Below are positions 26,957 through 36,450 of a stretch of DNA of 64,000 nt, piece after piece. The number at the start of each line of letters is the position of its first letter. Positions within the stretch are counted from its first letter, which is position 1. The notes beneath the pieces were generated by a model. That model was not told where the DNA came from. It searched no databases and saw only the letters and a list, made by a program, of their open reading frames with translations. This DNA comes from Calothrix sp. NIES-4101 (GTDB taxonomy: Bacteria; Cyanobacteriota; Cyanobacteriia; Cyanobacteriales; Nostocaceae), in NCBI GenBank assembly GCA_004296455.1, contig AP018280.1, positions 2,232,001 to 2,296,000 on the forward strand. The letters are read 5' to 3'. The position numbers and the translations under genes are program-made.

Positions 26957-27358
26957 AAATCCGTAAATCCTAGTTGTGTTTGTGAAGTATATGTATTATA
27001 TAGATAGTATGCTTGTAAATTAGCGGTACAAAACAATGTAGTCCTCCATCTGATCTCAAAATCTCTTCAACAGCGAATAATCGCAGTTAGTTTGGGAAAG
27101 CACACATATATAGAAGTCCTAAAGCAGTTGTGAAAATCACTATCTTTGACTTGTTAAACAAGTCGAGCATAGGATTATTGATTTTTCATGACTCAAATAT
27201 GGATGGCTATATACGTTTTTAGTAAATATCTAGCTCCTGTTTTTCAAAGGTTTGAACCCTAATAAGAGCTTGTTATTTATAAAATTGTGATTTTACTGAA
27301 TTTTCGGTGATTCAAATTCGTTGCAAAATTTGATTGCAGATGCGAAGGTAGAAAATTC
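26957..27358. other. spacer upstream of the RNA repair genes, with a palindrome
   Basis: A 402-base spacer. The clearest feature is the 17-base palindrome GACTTGTTAAACAAGTC at 27148-27164 (two 8-base arms around one base). It could be an operator for the downstream RNA repair genes or a small hairpin. No small gene is evident. Confidence 0.45.
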
Positions 27359-28147
27359 ATGGAAAAAATCTATAAATATCCGCGTACTCATCACATTCAG
27401 GGTTCGCGACTTCAACCTGGAGATGAAGATTTAGATAGCATCCCTTTTAGTGCAATAAAAGGTAAATACGTTGTCGTTGAAGAAAAAGTTGATGGTGCCA
27501 ATGCAGCTATTAGTTTTGATAGCTACGGGCAAATTCGTTTGCAAAGTCGAGGACATTATTTAACGGGTGGTACACGAGAAAAGCATTTTAATCTGTTTAA
27601 GCAATGGGCAAATAACTATGCAACAAGATTTTGGGAAGTGCTAGGGAGCCGCTATATTTTGTTTGGCGAATGGTTATATGCTAAACACACAGTATTTTAT
27701 GATGCTTTACCGCATTACTTTTTAGAATACGATGTGCTGGATTTAGAAAAGCAAGTATTTTTGAGTACTGCCAGTCGTAAAAAGTTGTTATTTGGGCTGC
27801 CTTTAGTTTCTGTTCCTGTTTTATTTGCAGGGGAAATTAAAGCCTATAAAGAATTGACAAATTTGTTGGGCAAATCACATTATCAAACTCCTGAATATTT
27901 AGAGAAATTTGGTGAAATTTGTCAAGCCAAGGGACTCGATGTTGAGCGTTATTTGAAACAAACAGACCAAACTTTTTTAATGGAGGGTTTGTATATCAAA
28001 GTGGAAACACAAGATGTCACCACTAATAGATATAAATATGTGCGTTCTACTTTTTTGACAGTAATTCAGCAATCCGATGGACATTGGTTAAATCGCCCTA
28101 TCATACCGAATATTTTGCGTGCTGATGCTGATTTGTTTAATGATTGA
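27359..28147 (+). CDS. ATP-dependent RNA ligase (Rnl family)
   Basis: A 262-residue nucleotidyltransferase. The ligase motifs are in order: motif I EEKVDGANAAI (adenylated Lys near residue 43), motif III FGEWLY (about 102-107), motif IV EGLYIKVE (about 211-218) and motif V with YKYVR (about 228-232). It would join 5'-phosphate and 3'-hydroxyl RNA ends through an AMP intermediate. The next gene, 218 bases downstream, encodes a phosphoesterase-kinase that can create those ends, so the pair is a plausible RNA repair unit. It is compact, without an obvious extra C-terminal domain. Confidence 0.85.
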   Translation: MEKIYKYPRTHHIQGSRLQPGDEDLDSIPFSAIKGKYVVVEEKVDGANAAISFDSYGQIRLQSRGHYLTGGTREKHFNLFKQWANNYATRFWEVLGSRYILFGEWLYAKHTVFYDALPHYFLEYDVLDLEKQVFLSTASRKKLLFGLPLVSVPVLFAGEIKAYKELTNLLGKSHYQTPEYLEKFGEICQAKGLDVERYLKQTDQTFLMEGLYIKVETQDVTTNRYKYVRSTFLTVIQQSDGHWLNRPIIPNILRADADLFND

Positions 28148-28222
28148 AGTAGTATTTCTGAATTTTAAAATTTCAGAAATAAGTAGGAAGGTTCAATTAA
28201 AGCTCACATAGATTAACGGGTT

Positions 28223-28252
28223 TTGAGCATTTCGGCTTCGCTCAATGCTCAA
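28223..28252. repeat. hairpin between the RNA repair genes
   Basis: TTGAGCATT (28223-28231) pairs perfectly with AATGCTCAA (28244-28252) around a 12-base loop TCGGCTTCGCTC. No T-tract follows, so it does not look like an intrinsic terminator. It resembles dispersed repeats containing GGCTTCGCTC found in cyanobacteria. Confidence 0.5.
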
Positions 28253-28365
28253 TCCTTATCTTCTAAAAAAATTAGTTGATAAATGATTTGGACTACCTAC
28301 TTGTGTCAAATAAAAAAATAATTTTGCTCTCTAAATTTGAGCGATAAACAATTGAGGATTAAAAT

Positions 28366-29517
28366 ATGAATACGTCAATAAACCAATCTAATTGGTATTT
28401 TCCTTATTGCCCAAATCCAAACAAATGGTCAATCAATTGGTCAGCAATTGAAGCTGAATTTGATTGGTTTTCTAATTTAGAAAATTGTCCCCAAGACCCA
28501 AATTATCATGCAGAAGGTAATGTACTTATCCACACGAAATTAGTTTGTGAAGCATTAGTAGAATTACCTGAATGGAGAGCATTACCAGAAACAGAACGTT
28601 CCGTATTATTTATGGCTGCATTATTACATGATGTTGCCAAACCTGCGGTAACTGAGGTACAGGAAGATGGTTCGATAACATCAAAAGGTCATGTTTTACA
28701 GGGTATGAAAATGGCGCAGCAAATACTCTGGGACATGAATGTACCCTTTTTTGCACGCGAGACAATTCTGGCTTTGGTAAAATATGGTAGTTTACCCTTG
28801 TGGTTTTGGGATAAAACTAACCCGGAAAAATCGGTGATTAAAACGAGTCAAATAATTCGCTGTGATATGCTGGCAATGTTGGCGGAAGCTGATGTACGGG
28901 GGCGTTATTGCAGTGATCAAGCACAGTTATTAGAACGCATTCAATTTTTTCGCGAATTTACTCAAGAGAATCAGTGCTTCCACCAAGCAAGAGTATTTCA
29001 TTCCGCCCATAGCCGATTTGTTTATTTTCAAAAAGAAGATGCAAACCCTGACTATATTGCATATGATAATACCCGTTTTCAAGTGGTAATAATGTCAGGA
29101 TTACCTGGTTCGGGTAAAGATACTTGGATTCAAGAAAATCTGCCTGACTGGCAAGTAATTTCTTTAGATAAATTGCGTCAGCAAATTGGTGTGGAACCTC
29201 AAGATGAGCAAGGTATTGTGGCAAACATGGCTAAAAATCAAGCAAAAGAATACATGCGGAATAATCAATCTTTTGTTTGGAATGCCACAAATCTTAGTAG
29301 TCAATTACGGGGAAGATTAGTGAGATTATTTGCCAATTATCAAGCCGAAATTCGCATTGTTTATTTAGAAGCACCTTGGGAAGAACTATTAAAAAGGAAC
29401 AGAAACCGTACAGAAAAAATACCCGAAAAAGTTCTTTATCGAATGCGCGATCGCTTGGAAGTTCCGAAAGTGATTGAAGCACATCAAGTTGATTTTATCG
29501 TCACCAAAGCTAAGTAG
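28366..29517 (+). CDS. HD-domain phosphoesterase and 5' polynucleotide kinase (HD-Pnk)
   Basis: A 383-residue two-domain enzyme. The N-terminal HD domain (about 40-200) has the metal residues in NVLIH, LLHDVAKP, SKGHVLQG and AEADVRGR. The C-terminal P-loop kinase (about 240-380) has MSGLPGSGKDTW, an SLDKLRQQ segment and a lid ERxxxR-like block (KRNRNRTEKIPEKV). HD-Pnk enzymes, characterised from Runella, remove 2',3'-cyclic phosphate and phosphorylate 5'-OH ends. With the RNA ligase upstream this completes end healing and sealing. The start is supported by GAGG upstream of ATG 28366. Confidence 0.85.
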   Translation: MNTSINQSNWYFPYCPNPNKWSINWSAIEAEFDWFSNLENCPQDPNYHAEGNVLIHTKLVCEALVELPEWRALPETERSVLFMAALLHDVAKPAVTEVQEDGSITSKGHVLQGMKMAQQILWDMNVPFFARETILALVKYGSLPLWFWDKTNPEKSVIKTSQIIRCDMLAMLAEADVRGRYCSDQAQLLERIQFFREFTQENQCFHQARVFHSAHSRFVYFQKEDANPDYIAYDNTRFQVVIMSGLPGSGKDTWIQENLPDWQVISLDKLRQQIGVEPQDEQGIVANMAKNQAKEYMRNNQSFVWNATNLSSQLRGRLVRLFANYQAEIRIVYLEAPWEELLKRNRNRTEKIPEKVLYRMRDRLEVPKVIEAHQVDFIVTKAK

Positions 29518-29674
29518 TGAGTGTTGATTTAATTTGAGCGTACGTATCTTAAATATCAACACCCAAAATTGCGATCGCCAACCCGTGTTTTCTCATAGCC
29601 CGCTTGTAGATTGTTGTGTAATCAACTGTAGCTATGAGATAGAACTGGAAATTGTTAGCAATATCAGTATCTAC

Positions 29675-30619
29675 TTACTTCGTACTCACCGAAAAAACCC
29701 ATTCTTGCAAAAGTGGATTTACTTGATGAGGAACTTCATCATGTGGACAATGTCCAGCTTTGAGAAAATGCTCGATTAATTGAGGATAATATTTGCGGAA
29801 TTGCTGGGAACGTTCCGATGCATTCATCCACGGGTCTGCTTCTCCCCATAGTAACAACAACGGACAAGTTAATTGCTTTAACAAGACATCAACTTTTTCC
29901 CCTTGAGGTTTACTAGTAAATAGGGAAGCAAACACATCAAATGCACCTTCATCTTCAGATGGACGGTGGATATCTTCAATTAATTGTTCACTAATAGCGC
30001 TTTTATCTAAATAAACTTTTTCCAGGGTTTTTTTAATTACCCAACGCTGACGCATGTATTGAAACAGAATAAACTGTGCTAACTGCTGTTTAAAAATCCA
30101 TTTCACAACATCACCCAATAATTTCTGCAATAGCTCGGTTTGCTTGGGTGGTTGAATCTCGTTTTGAATTCCTTCTGGTTCCGCAGTCGAATCCACTTCG
30201 CTAAAGGGACCAGCACTATTCAGCAATACTAACCCCGCAGCTGCATCAGGACGTTGTGCCGCCAGACACAAACTTGCATACCCTCCCAAGGAATTACCTA
30301 CTAATACAGCCTTTTCACCAACGACTTCGGTAATAAAATCATGCAACTGATCCCGCCACAGATTACCACCATATTCTATTTTTGGTTTTTGCGATCGCCC
30401 GTAACCCAATAAGTCGATGGCATAAACTTCAAAGTCTTTTGATAGCCCAGAAATATTTTTACGCCAATGATCGGTAGATGCACCAAATCCATGCACCAAA
30501 AGCAATGGTGGACAGTGGGGATGTTTTTCTCCTGCCTTGACATAGTGAACGTTATATCCGCGCCATTGCCAATATTGACCTGGTACTGAGGTTGGGGAAT
30601 GAGTTGTAGTTGCCTGCAT
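29675..30619 (-). CDS. alpha/beta hydrolase
   Basis: A 314-residue alpha/beta hydrolase. It has the oxyanion motif VHGFGAS (about residues 43-49), the nucleophile elbow GNSLGG (Ser near 108), the acid in LLWGEADPW and the His in AGHCPHDEVP near the C-terminus. A lid-like insertion lies at about 145-215. Similar proteins in cyanobacteria and plastids include pheophytinase-like and other esterase members; the substrate cannot be read here. It is convergent with HD-Pnk. Confidence 0.85.
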   Translation of the reverse strand: MQATTTHSPTSVPGQYWQWRGYNVHYVKAGEKHPHCPPLLLVHGFGASTDHWRKNISGLSKDFEVYAIDLLGYGRSQKPKIEYGGNLWRDQLHDFITEVVGEKAVLVGNSLGGYASLCLAAQRPDAAAGLVLLNSAGPFSEVDSTAEPEGIQNEIQPPKQTELLQKLLGDVVKWIFKQQLAQFILFQYMRQRWVIKKTLEKVYLDKSAISEQLIEDIHRPSEDEGAFDVFASLFTSKPQGEKVDVLLKQLTCPLLLLWGEADPWMNASERSQQFRKYYPQLIEHFLKAGHCPHDEVPHQVNPLLQEWVFSVSTK

Positions 30620-31057
30620 GGTTTACACAAGATTCAAAACAAATGTTAATACGAAGATATGTTAAGTATCCTTTAATGATTGTAAGGTAGGTGCTGGATA
30701 TGCAGTGCAGGCAAGAAGTACGGTTTTCCCCTTGTGATAAATAAAGGATGTATGACCAGCCTTTACTTTTAAAATTAGGAAAAGGCAAGTTAGTGGTTTA
30801 CCAAAGCAAGTTGTTGGGAATAAAAATCTCCACGTCAATCTCAACCAGTCAATTCTGACTTGGCGAACCACTAGTACAGATCGGCGGAAATAAACCAACC
30901 ATTGCAAATAGACAAAAAGCTTGTTTTATGGGCTTTATTCCTTCTGCCTCTCCGCAGTCGCTACAACGGGGGGAACCCCCGCAACGCGCTGCTCTCTGCC
31001 TTCTTACTTCTGCCTTCACGTACTACTGTATATTTTCTTGTCCTTTCCCTAACTAAA
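30620..31057. other. intergenic spacer without recognised gene
   Basis: Spacer between two minus-strand genes. A minus-strand frame at 30662-30907 gives an atypical peptide without motif or start signal, so I do not call it. Part of the region (about 30950-31020) is richer in C and contains short repeated CTTCTGCCT blocks, as often seen in Nostocales spacers. Confidence 0.4.
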
Positions 31058-31804
31058 CTAAAACTGCCAAAGTTTCAGGCTGCCTCGATTACCAGGTACA
31101 GCGATCGCAGCAATAGAATTACGTGCTGGAGAGAGTTCTAACAAACTCCAATCTAAGGCATTTTTGATTTTGGCTGGTTCGTTATTACTGAGAATGACTT
31201 CGATTTGTTGGAGTTGAGAAATACCTGCACCAGTGGCTTTGAGATAGGCTTCTTTGCAAGTCCAATAGCGGAAAAATACTTCTTGTTTTTGGTTGGGAGG
31301 AAGCGACTTCATGGCAGCATATTCATTGGGGGAGAAAAACTGCTGTGCTAAAGTCACAACATCTGTGATTGGACGAATATACTCCAAATCTATCCCGATT
31401 GGACGATTTAGGCAGACGGCACACAATGCCATACTCTGACAGTGGGATAGGTTAAACCACAAATTACTGGAACTAAATTTTTCGGCTAGAACTGGTTTAC
31501 CAAAAGCCTCATAGGAAAACTGCAACTCCTGCGGCAACACGTGCAAATATTTGCTCAATATTGTCCGGAGTATACCGCGACCGACGATAAAACGCTGCCG
31601 ATGCTGTTGGAAGTATAAGCGATCGGCTCTAGCAAGTTCGTCATCGGAAAGTAAACTGACAAACTGCTGTAATTGAGACTCTGGTCTATCTAAGTCTAGC
31701 CGCCAAACATGAATTTCATCTTTTAGCAGCTTTAATTCTGCTGGCGCAGCTAGCCATTGGGAATTGCTATCTGTCACTAAGTTACGCAGTTTTGAATTTT
31801 GCAT
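31058..31804 (-). CDS. Sfp-type 4'-phosphopantetheinyl transferase
   Basis: A 248-residue Sfp/HetI-type enzyme that transfers phosphopantetheine from CoA to carrier proteins of fatty acid, polyketide or peptide synthases. It has WFNLSHCQ (about 115-122), the Mg-binding GIDLEYI (about 136-142) and FRYWTCKEAYLKATG (about 177-191). Nostocales carry a homologue, hetI, beside the heterocyst glycolipid genes; those genes are not here. It may serve carrier proteins genome-wide. Confidence 0.88.
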   Translation of the reverse strand: MQNSKLRNLVTDSNSQWLAAPAELKLLKDEIHVWRLDLDRPESQLQQFVSLLSDDELARADRLYFQQHRQRFIVGRGILRTILSKYLHVLPQELQFSYEAFGKPVLAEKFSSSNLWFNLSHCQSMALCAVCLNRPIGIDLEYIRPITDVVTLAQQFFSPNEYAAMKSLPPNQKQEVFFRYWTCKEAYLKATGAGISQLQQIEVILSNNEPAKIKNALDWSLLELSPARNSIAAIAVPGNRGSLKLWQF

Positions 31805-32812
31805 CTCTATTTTAGATTATTGACTCCCGCAGTAATTGTTAATTGTTACTAGTTAATAGTGAATTATCTATTGGAGCTTAAATCAGGTATTACCTATTAA
31901 GTACCAAGCCAAGCATCAACCATTACCCATGACCCTATTAACCATTACCCACTACCCATGAAACGAACATTTAAAAAGCATCACTACTCACCAACCACAA
32001 ATTGAGATAAATTGCCTAAATTAGCAAACTTTCCTATGGCAATATGCTATTCATCTTGGACGCTTGAACATGTTGGGCAATTTAAACATACAGAATCAAT
32101 ACAGTTTGCTGTATATCTACAGTTACAAAAATGCCAAATTAAGAATTTGCAAGCTCTGAGTAATACAGGTAAAAATAACTATTAAATACCTGTATTCATC
32201 TCATTTAATACCGAGATTGCAAGATTTTCAGTTTCCTTACGTCCTCATAAGACTGGAGTAACTATAACCATCAAGTTATTACTAACCTCGCAGATAGAAA
32301 GAAATAGTTATCCAATAGCAATAGCACTTTTAATTTCCTATTGTAATTCTTTCTGAGGAGAAGTAAACACCAAAAAAATTATAAAAATATGAAATAAAAA
32401 ATGTATATTGGGCAGAATTTAGTAGGCAGGTTATACATTTTCATAGAAAAATATTTCTCATCAACAAATAACTCTGATTATTGATAAATACGACTCAGAA
32501 TAATTTCATTCTTTCATATTCATGGACTAAAAACAGACATAATATTTCTAGGCGACAACTACGACTCACATGGATATTTTCATTCTTTCATATATATATC
32601 ATGTATGAAACATGCATAAATCATGATGCAATTACTCCTGTTTAATGTTGAGATTATGACTAGTGCATCGCGAGTTATGTCTTGAGAATTTTTTCAGTTT
32701 AGATGCCAATAGAGCGTACACAAGTAGCAAAAATGCTGTATTTTAAACCATCATTGGAGCTTCTCTCTCAAGAGTAGTGTTTTGATCTTGTGCGATCGCA
32801 TGGAGTTATGTT
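31805..32812. other. long spacer with direct repeats
   Basis: The longest gene-free stretch (about 1 kb). It holds a two-copy direct repeat at 32489-32593 (see separate entry) and repeats of the CCATTACCCA type near 31920-31960. I see no ORF or ncRNA that I can support. It is probably the regulatory region of the solute-binding protein gene at 32813. Confidence 0.45.
32489..32593. repeat. two-copy direct repeat upstream of a solute-binding protein gene
   Basis: TACGACTCA occurs at 32489-32497 and 32560-32568, and TTTCATTCTTTCATAT at 32504-32519 and 32578-32593. The order is kept, with a six-base gap in copy one and nine in copy two; the copies start 71 bases apart. This could be a duplicated regulator binding region about 220 bases ahead of the ATG at 32813. 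Confidence 0.6.
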
Positions 32813-33745
32813 ATGAAAATGCATCAGAAAATAGCCTTTGCCAAATATTTTCCCTGGAACGTTGCCGTTCTCAGTCTTATGCTTGCAGGAGGTATCTCAC
32901 AGCAAGCATTTGCGGAAACGGTAATGGCAAAGATAAAACGTACTGGAGTGCTAACTGCTGGTACAAGCAAAGACGCAATTCCATTTGCTTATACCGATAA
33001 AAAAGGTCAATCAGTTGGTTACTCTGTAGACATGTTGGTGTTAATTAAAGAGCAACTAGAAAAAGAACTTGGTAGAAAAATTCAACTGAAACTAGTAAAC
33101 CTTCCCGCAGCAGAACGCATCCCCAAAATTTTGCAGCGTCAAGTCGATATTGTTTGCGATGCCAGTAGTTTTACTTGGGAACGGGATAAACAAGTTGATT
33201 TTTCAGTTAGTTATGGTGTTACAGGTACGCAAATGTTAGTGAAGAAGGAGAGCAACCTGGGAACAGCAGAATCTTTAGTCGGTAAGCGGATTGGGGTTTT
33301 GTCACAAACCACAAATGAAAGGGCAATCCGCCGAGTACAACCTAAAGCACAACTGGTATATTTCAAAAACCGTAACGAAGGATACATCGCTTTACAACAA
33401 GGAAAGATTGACGCTTTTGCATCCGACGGCATCCTGGCTGAAGGTTGGTTACAGTCGGAGAAAAACCATGATGCTTTTAAAATAGTACCCGATCGCCCGT
33501 TTTCGCGAGAAGGTATTGCATGTATGCTACCGGAAAACAATTCTAAATTTCTGAACTCTGTGAACTATGCTTTGATTGCTTTTATGCAGGGATTCATCAA
33601 TGGTAATAGTCGCAATGTGGCAATTTTCGATCGCCACTTCGGTGCAAAAGGTACTGTTTTTCTCAATCAAGACTTGCGGGATTTAGCAATTGAGACAATG
33701 CAGTTGATGATTGAGTCTCATGAGGAAATCCCTGCTGGGAAATAA
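32813..33745 (+). CDS. periplasmic solute-binding protein, amino-acid ABC type (family 3)
   Basis: A 310-residue secreted binding protein. The signal peptide (about 1-34) ends in QQAFA. The family 3 fold is shown by IKRTGVLTAGTSKDAIPFAY, the GYSVDMLVLIKEQLEKELG region, WERDKQVDFS and GKRIGVLSQTTNE, with GKIDAFASDG in lobe two. Such proteins bind amino acids for ABC uptake. No permease or ATPase gene is adjacent, so it is an orphan that must work with a transporter elsewhere or as a sensor. Confidence 0.85.
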   Translation: MKMHQKIAFAKYFPWNVAVLSLMLAGGISQQAFAETVMAKIKRTGVLTAGTSKDAIPFAYTDKKGQSVGYSVDMLVLIKEQLEKELGRKIQLKLVNLPAAERIPKILQRQVDIVCDASSFTWERDKQVDFSVSYGVTGTQMLVKKESNLGTAESLVGKRIGVLSQTTNERAIRRVQPKAQLVYFKNRNEGYIALQQGKIDAFASDGILAEGWLQSEKNHDAFKIVPDRPFSREGIACMLPENNSKFLNSVNYALIAFMQGFINGNSRNVAIFDRHFGAKGTVFLNQDLRDLAIETMQLMIESHEEIPAGK

Positions 33746-33917
33746 GGGGAAACTAAATCTCACTGACTTGGTGTGTCAAATTTATGACTGCTGATAATAT
33801 CTGGGCTTGTTGAATAAGTCACCGGATATTAGGCAGTCTGGGAACCTAGTTAATTGGCTAGATGTCTTGTTGAAGTTGAAAATTACAATCAGGCTGTATG
33901 AAGTTAGGAGGTTAATA

Positions 33918-35009
33918 ATGACGCAACAGTTTCATAAGCTAAATCTAAATCTAAATTTACTCATAATATTAACGCTTTTTAGTATAATTAATCTTATTTT
34001 TTCGTGTCCAACTCTAGCATCTAATTTAATATCTAGATTGAATAAAAATAGTGATAAGCATCAACATAAATCTTTAACAAATACAAATTTGAATTATCCA
34101 AAAATGCCAACAAAGCTATATAGAATTACTCAAAATGGTAAATATGGATTTATCGACCAAAATGGTCAAATTATTATCCCTGCACAGTTTGATTTAGCAT
34201 GGTCTTTTGTGGATGGATTAGCGCAGGTAAAAGTTGGTGATAAATATGGTTATATTGACACTACAGGAAAAAGAGTAATCACACCAAAATATCCTTTATC
34301 TTATGCTTTTGCCAATGGTTTAGCCTTGGTAATGATTGATAATAAATATGGCTTTATTAACTCATTAGGTAAAGTAGTTATTCAACCACAGTTTGATGGA
34401 GCTTTGGCTTTTAGAAATGGCTTGGCAGCAGTTCAAATTCAGGATGAATGGGGCTATATCGATTACTTAGGTAAAATAGTTATTCAGCCACAATTTGAAG
34501 CAGCTTTGCATTTTTATGAGGGACTTGCGGCTGTGCAAATTAATGGCAAATGGGGATATATTAACGCTGATGGTAAAGTAGTAATTTTACCTAAATTTGA
34601 AAGTACATTGAGATTTTCTCAAGGTTTAGCGGCAGTGCAAATTGGTGATAAATATGGTTTTATCAATCAATCAGGTCAATTTGTCATTAAGCCAAATTTT
34701 AATGATGCTGGGGAATTTGTTGAGGGTTTAGCAGCAGTTCAAATTGGGGAAAAATGGGGTTTTATTAATACCAGTGGGGAAATGGTAATTCCGGCACAAT
34801 ATAATCGGACTACGAGCTTTTCCCAAGGTTTAGCTGCTGTCAAGGTAAATACTAAATATGGTTTTATTGATAAAACTGGAAAAATGATGATTCCACCACA
34901 GTTTGATTTGACTTTGGGTTTTCAGGATGATTTAGCATTAGTATATGCTGTCGGTGGTGCGGGTTATATTGATAGAAAGGGAAAGTATATTTGGAATCCA
35001 ACAAATTAG
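33918..35009 (+). CDS. secreted WG-repeat protein
   Basis: About 363 residues. After a signal peptide (about 10-35), nine WG-type repeats follow, each with a (Y/W)G(F/Y)I(D/N)xxGK turn and a spacing of about 35 residues. Examples are KYGFIDQNGQ, EWGYIDYLGK, KWGFINTSGE and a last AGYIDRKGK. WG repeats form beta structures and probably bind other molecules. ATG 33918 is chosen because TAGGAGG (33905-33911) sits just upstream; the frame from 33807 has no ribosome binding site. No function beyond the repeat is known to me. Confidence 0.88.
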   Translation: MTQQFHKLNLNLNLLIILTLFSIINLIFSCPTLASNLISRLNKNSDKHQHKSLTNTNLNYPKMPTKLYRITQNGKYGFIDQNGQIIIPAQFDLAWSFVDGLAQVKVGDKYGYIDTTGKRVITPKYPLSYAFANGLALVMIDNKYGFINSLGKVVIQPQFDGALAFRNGLAAVQIQDEWGYIDYLGKIVIQPQFEAALHFYEGLAAVQINGKWGYINADGKVVILPKFESTLRFSQGLAAVQIGDKYGFINQSGQFVIKPNFNDAGEFVEGLAAVQIGEKWGFINTSGEMVIPAQYNRTTSFSQGLAAVKVNTKYGFIDKTGKMMIPPQFDLTLGFQDDLALVYAVGGAGYIDRKGKYIWNPTN

Positions 35010-35049
35010 CAATTACTGCATTTCATAATTGGCAAGCAAATGGCTATTA

Positions 35050-36450
35050 TCAATGAAGTAAATTCGGTAATTTATTCACCCAAGGTCTGACCATTTCCAG
35101 TTGGGCTGCAAGACTAATTAAAGTTGATTCCGCAGCAGCTTTGCCAACAAATTGTACACTCATCGGTAAACCTAATTGATCAAAACCAACTGGTAAAGCA
35201 ATTGCAGGTAGTCCTGTGGCATTGGCTAAGGCACAGGGTGCAATCCATTGGATAATATTTTCAAATATTTCTTCTGGGCTTAAATTAGACCACTCACCCA
35301 CATGCATTGGAGAATGCAGATATACTGGTAATAGCAACAGGTCAAAATCATTAAAAAATTTAGCGATTTGTCGCGAAAAAATTTGCATTTGGGCAACTGC
35401 CTTGACGTATTCAGTTGCAGTTATATTTTTGGAGATTAACCAACGATTCATTGGTTGCAGACTTTCTAAAGGTACATCCGATGCTGCAATTCCAGTTCGC
35501 CAAATGATTTGAAATGGTTCGACTAAACCCCGAAAATCAGGACATTTTTCTGTGGTGATATGTCCTAATTCTTGCAGTAATTGGGCTGTTTGTAATACAG
35601 CTTGTTGGGAAGTTGTATCTGCGGTAGCGATCGCCTGAATACTAGTAGCATAAGCTACTCTTAACCTGCCGGGTTTGTGCCGACTTGCTGAGAGAAATGA
35701 TAATTCTGGTTTCGGCAATGTGTAAGTATCACCTGGTATATTCCCCGACATAACATCCAGCAGTGCCGCCGCATCAGCCACAGTCCGGGCGATCGGTCCA
35801 TTTGTCGCCAGTCCCCCAAAGCGATCACCTGCGGGTGCTGGGGAGATTCTACCGCGTGCTGGTTTGATGCCAAATAAGCCGCAACAGGCGGCAGGTACAC
35901 GTATTGAACCACCACCATCGGATGCTTGAGCAATGGGAGACATGCCTGCTGCCACCGCCGCCGCCGCCCCTCCACTGGAACCACCGGAGGTATATTCTGG
36001 ATTCCACGGGTTTCGGGAGGGAGGGAAACAAGTCGGTTCGGTATAGGGGAAAGAACCTAGTTCTGATGTAGCAGTTTTACCAAGGATGATAAATCCGGCT
36101 TCGCGAATTTTAGTGACGACGGCATCTTCATACTCTGGAATATACTTAACTAAAGCTGCTGTCCCATAGCTACAAGGGACACCTAAAACGGGATTTAAAT
36201 CTTTGATGGAAATGGGTACACCAAAAAAAGGTGGTAATTCTGTTGGGTTTGTTGCCAGTAGTGCAGTTTTGGCTTTTGCGTCGTTGATGGCTTGCTCGGC
36301 GGCGACGGTAAAATAAGCGCCGAATCGGGGATTGAGATGGGATATCCGTTCTAAGTATAATTCTACTAAATCTAAGGGCGAAACCTCGCGATCGCGGATT
36401 AATTCTGCTAACTTTAAGGCTGGGGTAAAAGCTAAATCAAATACATTCAT
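35050..36450 (-). CDS. amidase (amidase signature family)
   Basis: A 466-residue amidase. The catalytic Ser-cisSer-Lys triad is visible: Lys in PISIKDLNP (about residue 77), the GGSSGGAAAA block (about 149-158) and the nucleophile Ser in DGGGSIRVPA (about 176-185). Members hydrolyse a wide range of amides; this one is not GatA, as no gatB or gatC is near and the gene stands alone. The specific substrate is unknown. It contains HIP1 sites. Convergent with the WG-repeat gene. Confidence 0.9.
   Translation of the reverse strand: MNVFDLAFTPALKLAELIRDREVSPLDLVELYLERISHLNPRFGAYFTVAAEQAINDAKAKTALLATNPTELPPFFGVPISIKDLNPVLGVPCSYGTAALVKYIPEYEDAVVTKIREAGFIILGKTATSELGSFPYTEPTCFPPSRNPWNPEYTSGGSSGGAAAAVAAGMSPIAQASDGGGSIRVPAACCGLFGIKPARGRISPAPAGDRFGGLATNGPIARTVADAAALLDVMSGNIPGDTYTLPKPELSFLSASRHKPGRLRVAYATSIQAIATADTTSQQAVLQTAQLLQELGHITTEKCPDFRGLVEPFQIIWRTGIAASDVPLESLQPMNRWLISKNITATEYVKAVAQMQIFSRQIAKFFNDFDLLLLPVYLHSPMHVGEWSNLSPEEIFENIIQWIAPCALANATGLPAIALPVGFDQLGLPMSVQFVGKAAAESTLISLAAQLEMVRPWVNKLPNLLH

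Noticed and set aside
27240-27275. tRNA T-arm-like GGGTTCAAACC on the minus strand
   Set aside because: No matching acceptor, D or anticodon arms could be found around it.
30662-30907. Minus-strand ORF of 81 codons in the spacer before the PPTase gene
   Set aside because: Odd composition, no start signal, no motif; probably a chance frame in repeat-like spacer DNA.
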